Positions 8,990 to 21,423 of a stretch of DNA of 64,000 bases are shown here, one piece after another. The translations under genes were made by a program, and so were the position numbers. This DNA is from Camellia lanceoleosa. Taxonomy: Eukaryota; Streptophyta; Magnoliopsida; Ericales; Theaceae. A model generated the notes under the pieces. The model was not told the origin of the DNA and searched no databases. It saw only the letters and a program-made list of their open reading frames with translations. The DNA lies in contig CM045770.1 in the NCBI GenBank assembly GCA_025200525.1, forward strand, positions 127,635,429 to 127,699,428. The letters are read 5' to 3'. The stretch's first letter is position 1. Every line of letters begins with the position of its first letter.

Positions 8990-11433
8990 TCAAACATCTT
9001 CAGCATTAGCAGATGGTTGAAGTAAGACCATGGAGGACTCTGGGAGAACTACCTCAGTATCTTTTTCTCCCACAACCTCTGCATCTTTTTCCACAAGAAC
9101 TTGGGCTTCTTCTTCTACAAGTACTTCGGCTTCCTTATCTGCCGCAATCTCGGCGTCGATCTCAGCAAGTGTCTTGCTAAGACTTCTTTCAGCCAGAAGG
9201 AGGTCGGATGATAGATGCCCTGGCTCAGCCCCCTTGGACACTTCCTTAGTCTCATCATCTTGGGTTAAGTCCATGACTTGATCACCCTGAGGTAGAGACT
9301 TGGTCTCATTAGCATCCTTGGCCTTCTTTACCAGAGCACCAGCATTATTATCCTCAACCTCGGCTTCAGATTCGGATTCAGTTTCTTCCTTAGCTTGACT
9401 TGGATGAGGAAGAGGAGGGAAGGGAAGAGGAATAGCTTCGGTCTTGCGCCATGGCGAGTCGGCAGGAAGATCAAGCTTTTTGGCCAAAGAGTTCTAACCT
9501 AGGGAAAATTCCCTGTTGCATGCCTCCCTAACTTGTAGCTTATAATCTTCAGCGACGTCGGCCATACCCTGACTATAGGCCTTCTCATCGGCAGCCTTCA
9601 TTTCAGCTTCCTTAGTGGCCAGGGCATCTTCCAGCTCCTTCTCGGCCTGGGTTGCCCTTTCCTCGGCCTCTCTCTTCTGGGCTTCAAAGAACTGCTTTTA
9701 TTGCCTACGATTCAAATTTTTCTAAAGCTAAGGAGTGGGCTTTTGTGGCAGCCTCATCCTGGTCTTCAAGTTTCTTCATTTTTGCCAAAAAAGTTTTGTT
9801 CTCTTTTTTTAGGGCAGCCGCCTCCCTCTTCGCATCGGCTAATTTCTCCCTCGTCTCAAAAGCTTGCATGGAGAAGGAGTGGGCGTGTTGAATGGCCTGA
9901 AAGTTCACAAAGGCAAAGGTTATTACAAAATATTACAAGACTCTACAAGTATGAAGAAAGTGGCAGAAAGAAAAGTTATCAAATTCAAAAACTTACTTGC
10001 ACAGAGTGCTGCAGCATAAAGGCATAATTCTCGAATTCGCTCATCTTGGCATTGCGCTCAAGATCGCCTTCAAGGAGAACTGCAGTACTGAGCACCACGC
10101 CGATGTTAACGTCGGCGGCGCTCTCATTGGCATAGACAGGCCTGTTCTCAAGGGTAATCTGAGGCGCCCAAGGAACTTTTGGGACTTTGGATCCCGAGGT
10201 CGTCCCAGAGGATGACTTCTGTTTCTTCGATGGAGTGGACCCTGATGGCTGGGCTTCAAGCAGTCTGATAAGGTGTGCAGAGGAGGGCTTCTTGTTCTCG
10301 GCCAATTTGGAGATAGGCATGGCATCTTCAGCCTCGGCATCAGCCTCAGTTGCCTTGGCCTTTGGCTGGGCCTTCTTGGTTCTTTTTGGCTTTGGCGGAG
10401 GCACTGTTTGGGATGGTAAATCGTCGACGTTGGTTGGAAGGTCGGAGAGGAGATCTTGAACAACGGGCTTTGGGCGGACCATTTCGGCAGTCTTTACAAG
10501 ACGTCGCTGACGCTTTCTTTCTGTTACTCGGATCAAGTATTGGGCAGAAGTCGATGGTAGATCGGCTGGATCGGAGGTTGACCCTTGATCAGCCCGAGAT
10601 GTTGATGCAGTTAGCAGAGAGGTAGCAGAAGGAGGAGAGGAGCTTTTCTTCTTCGTCTAGGGAACGTCGGGAAGAATTGATCTGTATGTTGGGATGAAAT
10701 TCAGCACCAATGGAGCTTTGCGCTTCCGGATTGGAAGGTCCAGGAGCTTCTTCAGGCCTTTCCTAGGGAAATAGGACTGGCGAAAGTCCTTGGGAGGCTT
10801 GCGAACGTCTGCAAAACAGAACATAACATCAGAAACAGATAAAATTTTTGGAAAACTTGAAGAAAGCAACAACTAAGCAGTTGACGTTGGGCTCTTACCC
10901 TTGCCCTCTTTTACTGTTCGGGGGAGAGGAAAAAGATGGACTTCTTCATCTGGGCCAAACTCCCAATTACCAGATGCAATAAGATAGTCATCTCCAGCAC
11001 CTTTGTTGGAGTCAGGAAGGTCGGCTACGATTTTAAACTCGGTGGACCTCGGCTTGAGGTAATACACATAACCTTTTTCCTTTAGGTTGAGGGCACACAT
11101 GGTGTAACAGTATTGGATGTCGGCAAGAGTGATCCTGACACTCTCCTGCCGAGCTAAGGCTATTATACCATTGAGCGTTCTATAGGCGTTGATGGTGAGT
11201 TGCATAGGGTTCAGGGTATAATAATGAAGGACTTCACAAAAAAGGGGATTAAGGGGGAACCGAAGCCCACATTCAACAAAGGCTACGACGGGAAAAGGCA
11301 TGTAATCATCCTTGGGCATAATGGAGTCGTCATCACCAGCTAGTCTCAGATGGACATCATCTGGGATGGAGAATTCTCGCCTAAAATACTCTAGTTTAGT
11401 TGGGGTGTTAACCCTATTTCTCCACATACCCAT
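8990..11433 (-). pseudogene. Antisense spliced accessory gene of Tat-1 (gypsy-type transposon domain plus coiled coil)
   Basis: On the minus strand an ATG at 11433 opens a frame with VAFVECGLRFPLNPLFCEVL and YTLNPMQLTINAYRTLNGII. These fit the plant domain I recall as PF04195 (putative gypsy type transposon). Two introns have clean signals. The first is 10898-10809 (AGG|GTAAGA to TTTTGCAG), joining in frame into a Lys-rich stretch (DVRKPPKDFRQSYF). The second is 9996-9897 (CAA|GTAAGT to CTTTCAG, phase 0), joining into a coiled coil (AIQHAHSFSMQAFETREKL). A Pro/Lys/Ala-rich linker (10536-10100), further coiled coil (9690-9510) and a very acidic tail (9487-8990) complete it. It is broken by TAG at about 10657, a frame change between 10657 and 10536, a stop at 9705 with a phase change, and TAG near 9496 where relatives have Trp. 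The function of this protein class is unknown. Confidence 0.75.
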
Positions 11434-12371
11434 GATTTCGGTGTAAGGATACTTGGCTACAGAAACAGGATACTCCTAAAGGGTTATTGGGACCTCGGCT
11501 TAAACCTAGATATGTATTGGTAAAGTTTGTTTCAGTTTTTCCTAAAAAATTGAAGGTTCTATAAGCAAATCCCAAACCTAAGAGCTACGAAGATAAAGAT
11601 CGAAGGCACAGATCTGGAAAAGATACAACAAAGCAGAAAACAAAAAGGAGTCTCAGATTCAAGAACACGAAGGGTGGAAGACCAAGAATAGAGGGGAAAC
11701 ACTGCAAATGTTCATATGTAAAATCAAGAAATAAAGATGCATTCAGGTGAATGATTCGCAAATTAAATACTAGAGCAGAACAATAATGGCAAGAAATTTC
11801 AGGGATAATCAAGAACTGGAGAAGAAAAGCCAGTTGCTTACCAGAAAAGGTGAGGCCGGAATGAGCTTCGCCGAGGTCAGACGACGGAGGCAACAGTGGC
11901 GAAAGCTTCGCAGAAATGGTAGATGGAGATGGTTGCAGAGCTCAGAGCTTGGGGCAATGGCAGATTCGAAGAAGAGAAAGCTTTAGAGAGAGAAAATATA
12001 AAGTATTCAAACGCAAGAGTGAAGAGAAAGAGAGAGGCAAATGTTTTTGTCCAAAACATGAAACGGCGGCAAAACAAAAGCAATTATTGCGTCTGGGTTA
12101 ACGCATGCGTCAGACGACACAAGCAGAGAAAAGATGGTTGATAAGCGCGTCACCGGCACGGACCAATGAAGGTAAAACGCGTCAGTGGAACGGTTGAAAA
12201 ATAATGCATGACAGCTCATGCGCGTAGGAGAATTGACCTGAATTCTTGTTCTTGGATGAAGACATGTCGGCCTGAAATGGAGGATCTCGGCTAGAAAGTC
12301 CTTAAGCTGACATACGAGAAAGAAGTTCAATGTAGGCTCCATCACCTCAGTATGCCGAGGTAATAGAACCT
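11434..12371. other. Tat-1 3' untranslated region upstream of the PPT
   Basis: No domain is recognisable. The minus strand may hold the promoter and 5' leader of the antisense gene. Open frames at 11585-12345 on both strands are short and have no motif. The right end carries GCCGAGG and GTCGGCC words like those in the LTRs. Confidence 0.5.
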
Positions 12372-12381
12372 AGGGGGCAGT
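12372..12381 (+). other. Polypurine tract of Tat-1
   Basis: AGGGGGCAGT directly abuts the TG of the 3' LTR. It is the expected plus-strand primer for cDNA synthesis. Confidence 0.85.
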
Positions 12382-12924
12382 TGTGGGGATGTATTTTCTA
12401 AGTACCAACATGTGGCCGAGGTGGCACCGAAGTGTCAGCCGAGGTGCCACGTGTCGTGGTAGTTACGCCGAGGTTATCTCGGAGTTGCTGAGGTTATCTG
12501 CGAGAGTACAAGAATCCGAGATAAACGGATAAGGGACATGAGTCCTAGAATGAAGAAAGACTACAAGATGGATACATGTGATACTCTCAGGGGGGTCTAT
12601 CCTTATCTCTTGAAAGAGTCCAAGGTAGATCCGGAATTGGAGTCCATAGAAGTGAGACTTCTAGTGGGACTAGGATAGGGAAAGACTATAAAAGAAGGGC
12701 ACCCCCGGCGGGTCTAAGGTACGCAATTTTGAGTCTTGAGCAGTAATTTAAGCACTTGAATTATCTTTGAGAGATACTGACTTGTTCGTCGGAGTGCCCC
12801 CGGGTGGAAGAACCACCGCCGGAGCTTTTTCTTTCTGTGCAGATTACAAGGTGCCATCTATTCTGCCTGTGTTCTACAGCTGGATTATTAAGGAGGGTAG
12901 TGTGATCGGAAATTCACTCACATA
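12382..12924 (+). repeat. Tat-1 3' LTR
   Basis: 543 bp, starting TGTGGGGATG like the 5' LTR. Its last two bases are TA where the 5' LTR has CA, a single C-to-T change at the terminus. The TATAAAAG box is at 12687-12694. Confidence 0.93.
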
Positions 12925-12929
12925 ATGTG
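12925..12929. repeat. Target site duplication (right) of Tat-1
   Basis: ATGTG, identical to 1745-1749. It places the LTR boundary at 12924 despite the mutated terminal base. Confidence 0.93.
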
Positions 12930-15900
12930 ATTTGGCCATTTGAAGCTTGCTAATCCGGTCAATTACAATAAATTTCCTTTGATTACAAAAATTCTTGTAT
13001 TATTAGAATAAAGCTTTGTTGAGTTTAATTTAACAATTTTTAATCCTAAAGTTACTTCAATGTGTACATATATACGTAACGTGCAATTGCATGTATATGT
13101 AAGTCCAATTTGGGAACTATAATTTGGAGTTTTTTTTTGGCCAATTATTACATTACTAAAAATATAATGCAAAAAATTGGTTAGAAGTCCATTTCTAGGG
13201 ATGTGTATGGTATTAGGTCTAAAAATTGTTTTATTTTGATTGTAACACCATAATTAATGAAATTATTTTATTATGAGTAGGACAAATTATTACTTTGAAT
13301 GATAAAATTTTTTTTTCCCCATTTTTATCCACTGTTTTCGGACCATCGGTTGATGGAAAATTCATCGATGCTAAAGGTGGTTGGCGGCTGGTGGTGATGG
13401 ATGGTGACAATCGACGATGGCTGGTAGTGCTGGTGATATATAAATAAATAGATTAGGTGGATATATAGATGACAAGTGGATAAATAAGTAGATGTCATGT
13501 GGACAACTAAGTGATACTTAGATAGATAAGTGACAGTTAACAAATAGACAAACATATAGATGGGACTTACGTGTAGGTCCCAATAGGTGAATTTATTACT
13601 CAATAGGTCCTGTGATAATTAGCAGCATTTTTCATCCAACAATATTAAAAAAATCACAAATTGTTAATTTTTAACGACAGTTTGAAAAATTTATCACAAA
13701 AACATCACTAATTATAAGTTTTAGTAACTGTTTAAAAAAATTTGTTACAAAAAAATCACTAATTTTCATCTTTTAGCTACAGTTTAAAAAATTCGCCAAT
13801 AGAAAGACATCACTAATTATAAGTTTTAGTAATAATTTATAAAAATTATGACAAAAAAAAAGTTACTATTGTCAATTTCTAATGACATGTAAAAAATCGT
13901 TACAAAAAATTATTTTTAACGATGATTTTATTAAAACTAACTCTTAATGATGAATTAATAGGATTTAATAGAAATTAAATCCATCTATTAATATCTATTA
14001 ATAATTTACCCAAACATAATATATGTAAAATAGATAAATAAGTAAAATAATAGATATATAAATAGATAGACAGATAGATAAAGATGATATAATTTTTTAA
14101 ATTATAATTGTCCTTATAACTTAAAAAGATCAAAACTTGAAATTATTATCTTAAAATTTTTTAAATTGAATCTATGACCTATGTCCAAAATAATATTATC
14201 CACATAAAAAGAAAATAAATGAATTAAAGAAAAGTTGAAGCCACGAGGTAGGATGAAAGTGAGAGAGGTGAAAGAGGTTTGGGATTCCAAATTAATGGCT
14301 GATATCACCCACCAAAAAGGCATGCAAGGCCAAAATTAAAATAAATTGACACATAGACGTAGTATGGCTGCTGGGGGCCGCTATCTTGAAATCGACGTAG
14401 CTTAGTCATCCTCTAGGAAGATAGGTTGGGGTAGGTTAATAGTTATAAAAATAAAATAAAATAGATATTTTACTTTTAGATTGAAAAATGTCACATTTAA
14501 ATAATAATTATTAAAAAGATGTTATGATATGCATCCTAAAAAAGGTATATATAATATGTTTTTTTTATAATTTTTTCATAAAATTTCACAACTTAAATCC
14601 AAAATGTCATAACTTTTTTTTATTATAAAAGTTATAACTTTTTTTTATTGAAAAATGTCATAACAAAATTTGAAAGTGTCATAACAAAAATCATAAAATA
14701 TCTTAACATTATCATTTATAATTTTAGAGTGCACATAATAAATTCGCTATTTATTAACTTTATTAAAAAATATCATAACATACATTACAAACAATCATAA
14801 TATTCATCATAAAAAAATTATAACTTTTTTACAATGTGCACTATTTAAAAGGGTGCACATTGTAAATTTCTCCTAATTATTATATTTTTTTTCTTAAAAA
14901 AGTGAAAAAATTAAAAAAATTATTTCAAACGAGATATTTTAACCTCAAGCTAAAGTAATTAAAAAGTCAAAAAATATGCTCACATGCCAAAAAAAACTTA
15001 TAAGATAGGGTGACCAGTGGGTTTGAATCAATTTTTACTTTAAAAAAAAAAATACACATTAGCGGGGTAGACAAAAAAATATTTGTAAATATTTTTTTGT
15101 CATATGTTTATCACTTTTTTATAATTTTTTTTTCTCACTGATATGCAATTTCTCATTTTTTTAAAATTTTTTTTTAACTGTGTATCTTCAAAAATGTTTC
15201 ACATTTTTATAAATAATTTTTATTTTTTCACTGATATGTAATTTTCCAAAAGTTTTTTTTTTTTTTTTTTTTTTTTTTCACTGTCTCTTCAATTTTCACA
15301 CAGACCTACTATTGCTGGCAAGTTGGGGTGAATAATCCTTTATTTCTAATTTCTTTCCCTCCATTTTCTTTTTTATTTATTTATAAATAATCAATATTTG
15401 TTGCTAATAAGAATTGCTGTATGACCTTTCAAATAAAAAATAGTATGCATAATTCATCAACTGGATAATCCATTTGATTTTCTCTCTATCTTAAATATTC
15501 ATAATTAGATATTTAATATGAAAATTTATAGACAACTGTAAGACTCTAAATATATTAGAATATAACACACAAGAATTTGAAACATAAAATACTATACCCT
15601 ATTATGGGAGAGTACTTATCAAGTGGTATTCATATGATGTTACCAATCAATTACACTGAAAATTTTTAAAAGTGATAAAATTTTAATTCATTTTTATTAC
15701 GTAATATAGAGATAAGGAATTAGTAATTTAATGTATTTTGTAAATTTTCATTTGTTAAAAAATTACGTAAATAAAATCACATGATATTTTAATTTATTAT
15801 TATTATTTTTTAATTCTTCAATTTTAAATCATATTGTTGGAATATATATATATATTTAAAAGATTTTGAATGATTGAAAAGTGAGGTTCACCTCTATGAA

Positions 15901-16077
15901 ATGTAAACCATATTTTGAGGGGATGATTCTGTGCGTGGCTGAGAATTAAGTTCCACAAAATAAGTAACCGAAAAAACTTTATTGAAACAATTCGAACCCA
16001 AGAAATGGTGATCAAGTGGGCCCCTTTGTAATAAGACATAAAATCTAATCCACCAAAAAAAAATATATATATATATA
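12930..16077. other. AT-rich intergenic spacer, no gene
   Basis: Very AT-rich, with long A and T runs (for example 15251-15278) and many scattered CATAAC words at 14460-14860. Open frames at 12963-13603, 14114-14323 and 15824-16039 are short, low in complexity and without motifs. I see no coding gene or RNA gene here. Confidence 0.6.
13620..13960. repeat. Degenerate direct and inverted short repeats (CACTA-subterminal-like)
   Basis: TCACTAATTATAAGTTTTAG recurs at about 13704 and 13810, with a variant at 13765. All are interleaved with AACGACAGTTT-type words and their inverses. Such TTTTAGYNAC / CACTAAT clusters resemble subterminal repeats of plant CACTA transposons. No terminal CACTA or transposase is seen, so this is a weak call. 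Confidence 0.25.
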
Positions 16078-16349
16078 TCTATATCTATATAATAAGGGAG
16101 AAGATTTTTTGAAAATATATGAAATGTATCAGAGATACATTTGATATTAACGGCTGAGATGAACTTAAGTTTATATCGCTGGTTCAGATTGGTTCAGATG
16201 AATGGTAATTGCCGTCTAAATACACTCACGTCTGACCCCATCTCCCTACCTTCCCTCTCTCTATCTATCTCACTCTCTGTGCTTCTTCTTCAACAGAAGC
16301 AAAAAAAACCCACCCGACGCTCCTCCACATCTCAACCCCCCCACTTGCC

Positions 16350-16401
16350 CTCTCTATCTCTATCTCTATCTCTTTCGCTCTCTCTTTCTCTCTCTCTCTC
16401 T
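16350..16401. repeat. CT-rich microsatellite
   Basis: An almost uninterrupted run of TCTCTA and TCTCTC units. It explains the open frame at 16141-16668, whose product is a Ser/Leu run. CT tracts of this kind are frequent in plant 5' leaders. Confidence 0.8.
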
Positions 16402-16545
16402 GTACTTCTTCTTGAACAGAAGCCCACCCTCTCTATCACAACTGACGCTCCTCCTCCTCCTCCTTCGTCACGCTCCTCTTCATCAACCGTTCGATTTCAA
16501 TTCTCTTCATCGACATTGCAAGGTAAGATTCCCTTACAACCCTTT

Positions 16546-17873
16546 TTGATTTCAATATTGTTTTGTGGCTTTGATCATATATCCAGAAGAGTTGGGGCTT
16601 TGATTTTGATTTTGATTTTTCTAAATCTTGATCATATATCCAGAGTACTCATTTTGATTAACCTTTGATCATATATCCAGAGTAATAGAGTACTCATTTT
16701 GATTTTGATTTTGATTTTGATTTTGATTTTTGTTTTTCTAAACCTTAAATTGATTTGTTAATTAGGTATTTTCTAGATATGATTTTTGGGTACTTGGATA
16801 GCTCTACAACAATTCTTCGAAAAACACCATTTCGGTTTCAGAGCTCTCTGTATACATCGCTTCGCATTGACTTGTGAGTGTTTTTGTGTTTTATTTTTTG
16901 ATAGTGACTTCAATTCCATTGTGGGTTTCGATTAGTTGTTAATTGTGTTTATGTATAGTTGATGTGTTTCAAATTATGTTGATTTGTTTGTACCCAATTG
17001 GATTTGTTATTGCCAGAAAAAATAGAATTTTTATTGGGTTTTGAGTTTTAAGACTTAATAGAAGTAGTTTTGTTGGTGGGTTGCTGTCATTGGATTTGTG
17101 TATATATCTATATAAACCTTTGATCATAAGAGGAATTATGTACATTGGAGTGCTTTTACGTTTGGAGGTAATTTGGCGAGCTGGGTCTAAATTTGGAGGT
17201 GAATTCAGGATTGGTAAGAGGAATTATATACATTTGGGTGTGTTGTTTGTTGGTGGAATTGAGGTCTATAATGGTTATAATAAATCTGTTTGTTCCATTT
17301 GATTGTTAATCTTTTTATTCAGGATGAGTTATTGACTCTTCAAAGGAACAATGCCTTTGCCTTAGGTGCTGAAATACATGTGTATGCATTATATTCTTTT
17401 AGATATTACGGTTGGCCTTAAAAATTTAATGGACAAAGCTTGCATAGTTTTCATCTGCCTACTTTCGTGGGCAAAACACACATGCACATGCATGTATGCA
17501 TTACATATATATCTCATTGGATATGTGACAGAAAAACCCATTTATGCTCATATTATCATATATGAGAAAAGTATTGAGTTTTGCAATTCTTAACTTAAAC
17601 CTATTGACAGATAAGCTTATTTAGCTGCTCTGGTTTGGCTCCTGTCCATTTGTGGCAAGAAATGGAGATCTCAATTTCAATGTAACAGGATGCAACATAT
17701 CATCAGAACCCAAAATTGCAAGTCCAAGGACAGCCAGCTTTTGATGGAGCCCACCATAGAACAAACAACCCAAGCTTTTTCTTGGCTTTCTTTCTCAATG
17801 GAACACAAAACATCTGATTTGGCTTTTCGATTTCAATATTGTTTTGTGGCTTTGATCATATATCCAGAAGAGT
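16546..17873 (+). repeat. Dispersed internal repeat of the Helitron-like element
   Basis: About 45 bp at 16546-16592 (GATTTCAATATTGTTTTGTG then GATCATATATCCAGAAGAG) recurs at 17829-17873. Extra partial copies of GATCATATATCCAGAG lie at about 16631-16681 and 17890. A (GATTTT)n run separates the first copies. Confidence 0.7.
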
Positions 17874-18301
17874 TTTTTTCTAAACCTTGATCATATATCC
17901 AAAGTAATAGAGATGAAAACAATTTTGTTCAATGATAGAATAGATGTGTGTGCGTTATATTTTCTTAATTTTCTGTACATGGTATGTAGATGATGAAAAC
18001 ATATAATTAGCTCATATGATTATTTAGTATAGAGCATAAAAATATTATGAGTTATGCACGTCATCTAATTTTGTAGTCTGGTTTATGAAGTTCATCACGC
18101 GTCTCACTTTAATGACGCGAGTCTTTCATTTTGTAGGATTTTTTTGGATATATTATCTATTGAAAAAAAAATAATTTATATAAAAATTGTAATTATATGA
18201 TTTTTATCATATTTGATTTAAAAAAAATAAATGATAAGCATAATTTTATAATAGACTCTTCATTTCTTAACGATAAACATGATGAAATTAATTAATTTAT
18301 T

Positions 18302-18620
18302 TTATCAAATTCAAACCAACGGTAAACCCTACGAATCAAATTACGCCTTTCCAGTTAATACCAGGATTGAAGTGAGTTGCTATGGGTGTAATTTTGTGTT
18401 GTTACCTTGAAGGAACATCTCAAATAATTGATTATTATGCATATACAATTATGTCATATTTTATTAAATTGAAACCAGTGGTAAACCCTACAAATCAAAT
18501 TACACCTTTCTAGTTAATACCATGACTGAAGTGAGCTGCTATGGGTGTAATTTTGTGTTGTTACCTTGAAGGAACATCTCAAATAATTGGTTGTTATGCA
18601 CATACAATTATGTCATATGG
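18302..18620 (+). repeat. Two-copy 159-bp tandem duplication
   Basis: The tract containing GTGTAATTTTGTGTTGTTAC and AAGGAACATCTCAAATAAT occurs twice, 159 bp apart (for example GTTACCTTGA at 18401 and 18560). The copies are about 90% alike by eye. No coding content is seen. Confidence 0.85.
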
Positions 18621-20053
18621 CTTGCTTGCATAATGTTTAAAGGGCCACCACTTTCATGGGCCAAATTGAGAGCTTAGCTCAGAAACTTTTATATTTTTAT
18701 CATTGAACAAAATTGTTTTCATCATCTAAAACAAAATTATTTTGTTTTCATAATTTATGTATGCTCGACAGATTTGATTCAATATCTACATATTTTATTT
18801 CCATACAATATATGTATAGTCAACAAAATTATTTAGTATAGAGCATAAATTTTTATCTTAATAGTCTCTACCATTTCTACATCCAAAAACTATTCTCTTT
18901 TTTTGTTTCTCTAGAAAATAAAAAATTAGATGATGAGCTTATCTAAGATTCTACGACTCTCTCTCTCTTATCCAATTCGAAAACAACCTCTCCAGAACAG
19001 AAGGATTATGTAGTTTTCTCTGTTTGGTATATTTCTATTTGGTATTTTTCCACCTTTTTTTTTTTTTTTCCCCTATTCAATTTTTTTTGTTTGGCCCAGG
19101 TGTGGAGTTAATAATTATGTGTTGTGATGCGAGAGGATATGTTAATTAGGTATTGTTTGAGTAGTAAAAATTGCGATTGTTAATTCACAGATGGTGGGTA
19201 GGCTTAGCAACCATAATTGTGAGTTTTTTTGTTTTTTTTTTTTAAGTAGTATTAATTTATTTGCAGGTTGCTTTATGACTTTGTGTAATAAGCATTCTAT
19301 TTCACATTTAATTCACTAGAGGAGCTAAATTTTCTTTTATTTTTCTTCATATTTTTTCTTTTTATTTTTGACAAAAGTGGTTCCCAATACTTTGTTTATT
19401 CTATGTTGTGTGCTTTAGGATGATTCATGTAATATTTTTCATTTCAAATAGCTTTGGGGAGTTGGTTTAATCAATTTGTTATGTTTACACTTGAAATTGG
19501 AATTACTCTTTTGTTGTTATTATTGCAATAATGCTCTACAATTTTTTATGCATTTCAGCAACAACAAAGGACTCCAAAGAAGCATTTAGAACCTGTTTTT
19601 GAGGTTTGAGATCCTTGGGTTTCATTACTTTGGTTCTTCTATGTTGTGCCTGTTCCTCATTCGAGATACATAAAAGTTGATACAAAGACTTTTTCGAAAG
19701 TAATGAGGAGGAAATTTGGGCAAACACATGTTTGAAGACATGTTATTGACACATCTTTTGTAAAGTATACATATTCTGGAAAGTTTTTTCCCACTTTTTA
19801 AATAAAGTTTTAACCCACTATTTTGGTGTATGACAATATAATGTTTGTTTTTCCTTATGTAGTTATAATTTGATTGGCAGTAGTAGCACTAATTGGTGTG
19901 CATTTTAGTTTTGATTTCTTTTAAATTGCAGAGCACTGGCTGGTGTGCATTATTTGATATTTAATTTTTTTTATATTTGATTTGTTTGGAATTATAGAGT
20001 ACATTGTGTTAAATATATTTTATAATTGCATTTTAATCTTAACATTATTTATA

Positions 20054-20082
20054 CCGTGCCTTTAGGCACGGGCATACGCTGG
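20054..20082 (+). other. Helitron 3'-terminal hairpin and CTRR end
   Basis: Perfect 7-bp stem with a 4-nt loop, then GCATACG and the terminal CTGG, followed by host T. In the second copy the same place (about 52517-52542) is distorted and the stem is lost. Confidence 0.55.
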
Positions 20083-21365
20083 TATATATATAGGGTCTCC
20101 AAATTTGGGATTTAGAATTTATTAAATTGATAAAATGTGTAGTCATATATAAAATAAATCTGAATTATTGATATGAAATTTTAAATAATTTTTAAAATTT
20201 TATATCTAAATCTGTAGAAAATATAATTGTCATCTCTATGACCCTTTCCGACTTTCCAACACGGTCAATTTCCATTCCACCCAACAATTCTTTTGCTTTA
20301 GCTCTCTTGATTCACAACTCTCTTTTTCCACAGTATTATCCAGTATACATCTTTTCCTTTCTGTTTACAGGGGGACACTAAAGGCTCTCAATGAGAGATT
20401 CAAAATTAGAAGCAATACAAAAGGACTGAATAACACATAAATAAAAATCCAAAGAAATTACAAAATAAAAAACTTCAGAATTGGACTATTATAATAAAAT
20501 AAATTTTTTTTAAATTTTGTCAATTTAAATTCTTATATTTTAATTTATTTTCAATTTAAACCATCATTCTATTTTCGGTAAGAAAAGCCGATAAAAAAAA
20601 TAATATTTTAGTCATTAAACTCAATATAAGTATACATAAAACATATAAAATACTATTTTTTTGTTGAGTTTAATTACTAAAATACCTTTTTTTTCTTTTA
20701 AATTTGCTTAATGAAAATAGGTAGATAGTTTAGATTGACGACAAATCAAAAAATTAAAGTTTAAATTGACAAAATAAAAAACTTAATGTTTATTTTGTTA
20801 CAAAAGTTAAACTTTGAGTTTTTTTTTTATTGTTTAAATAATTTTCTCTATAAAAAATTTCTTACTTCTATATAAACCATTAGTGTAAATCTCATTCTTG
20901 AATGCCTTATTAAGTTATTGTTGGCCCATTTCAAAAAAAAAAAAAAAAAAAAAGCTCCCTATTTTTAGTTTTTTTATTTTATTTTTTAAATTTTTTTTTA
21001 TGTATGTTTACACTAGTTGGGAAGTGTCTGTGCTACCCTTTTATAATTATATGAGAAGTTATTTGGTGATATTGGGGCGTGGTGTGTGCTAGGAGCATAT
21101 TGATTGGTAGAGCGAGTGAGACCGATGATTTGATATTGGGTGATGAGAATAGCCTGAAGCAAGCCATTCGGTGATTGGTGAAAGTATTGCTATATAGCTT
21201 CCCAAGACCACTTAATAATTTTTCTTTTAAAGGCACATTTTTCATACAATATTGTGAGGTGGTTTAAGCACCTCACCAAAAAAGCCAATTTTTGGTCGAA
21301 AAAATTAAAAAATTATTTGTAATCAATTAAAAAAAGTAAAATGTCATATTAATATTTTTCTTACA

Positions 21366-21366
21366 A

Positions 21367-21422
<56 letters not shown>
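21366..21422. repeat. (TAA)n microsatellite
   Basis: About 19 uninterrupted AAT/TAA units. The homologous tract in the second copy (53797-53848) is shorter by one or two units. Confidence 0.95.

Positions 21423-21423
<1 letters not shown>

Larger units (their letters stand above)
1750..12924 (+). mobile_element. Complete but defective Tat-clade Ty3/gypsy LTR retrotransposon (Tat-1)
   Basis: This 11.2-kb element has every structural landmark. There are two 543-bp LTRs, flanking 5-bp duplications ATGTG, a PBS starting TGGCGCCGT just inside the 5' LTR, and a PPT (AGGGGGCAGT) just before the 3' LTR. The internal order is gag, aspartic protease, reverse transcriptase, RNase H, a second archaeal-type RNase H, then integrase, which is the Ty3/gypsy order. 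The extra RNase H, the long 3' region with tandem repeats and the antisense spliced gene (8990-11433) are hallmarks of the plant Tat clade. By eye the LTRs differ at about 14 of 543 positions (about 2.6%), so insertion was fairly recent, yet gag is frame-broken, pol has five stops and the integrase catalytic Glu is Lys. The copy cannot move on its own. Confidence 0.93.
16078..20082 (+). mobile_element. Helitron-like non-autonomous element
   Basis: The right end has the Helitron 3' signature: a perfect 7-bp stem (CCGTGCC at 20054-20060, GGCACGG at 20065-20071) with loop TTTA, then seven bases, then CTGG (CTRR) followed by T. The left end offers TCTATATCTATATAATAAGG at 16078 (or TCTATATAATAAGG at 16084), preceded by A, as expected for insertion between A and T. 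No Rep/helicase gene is present. The inside holds a CT-rich leader-like tract, a possible splice donor (CAAG|GTAAGA at 16519-16526), a repeated segment and a 159-bp tandem duplication, which suggests captured 5' gene sequence. The left boundary lies in a TA-rich tract and is the weaker end. Confidence 0.5.

Noticed and set aside
9030..10625. Plus-strand Ser-rich open frames
   Set aside because: Shadows of the minus-strand accessory gene, whose splice sites and domain pattern are convincing.
16141..16668. 175-residue open frame
   Set aside because: Translates a CT microsatellite and (GATTTT)n tract. The product is low in complexity and has no domain.
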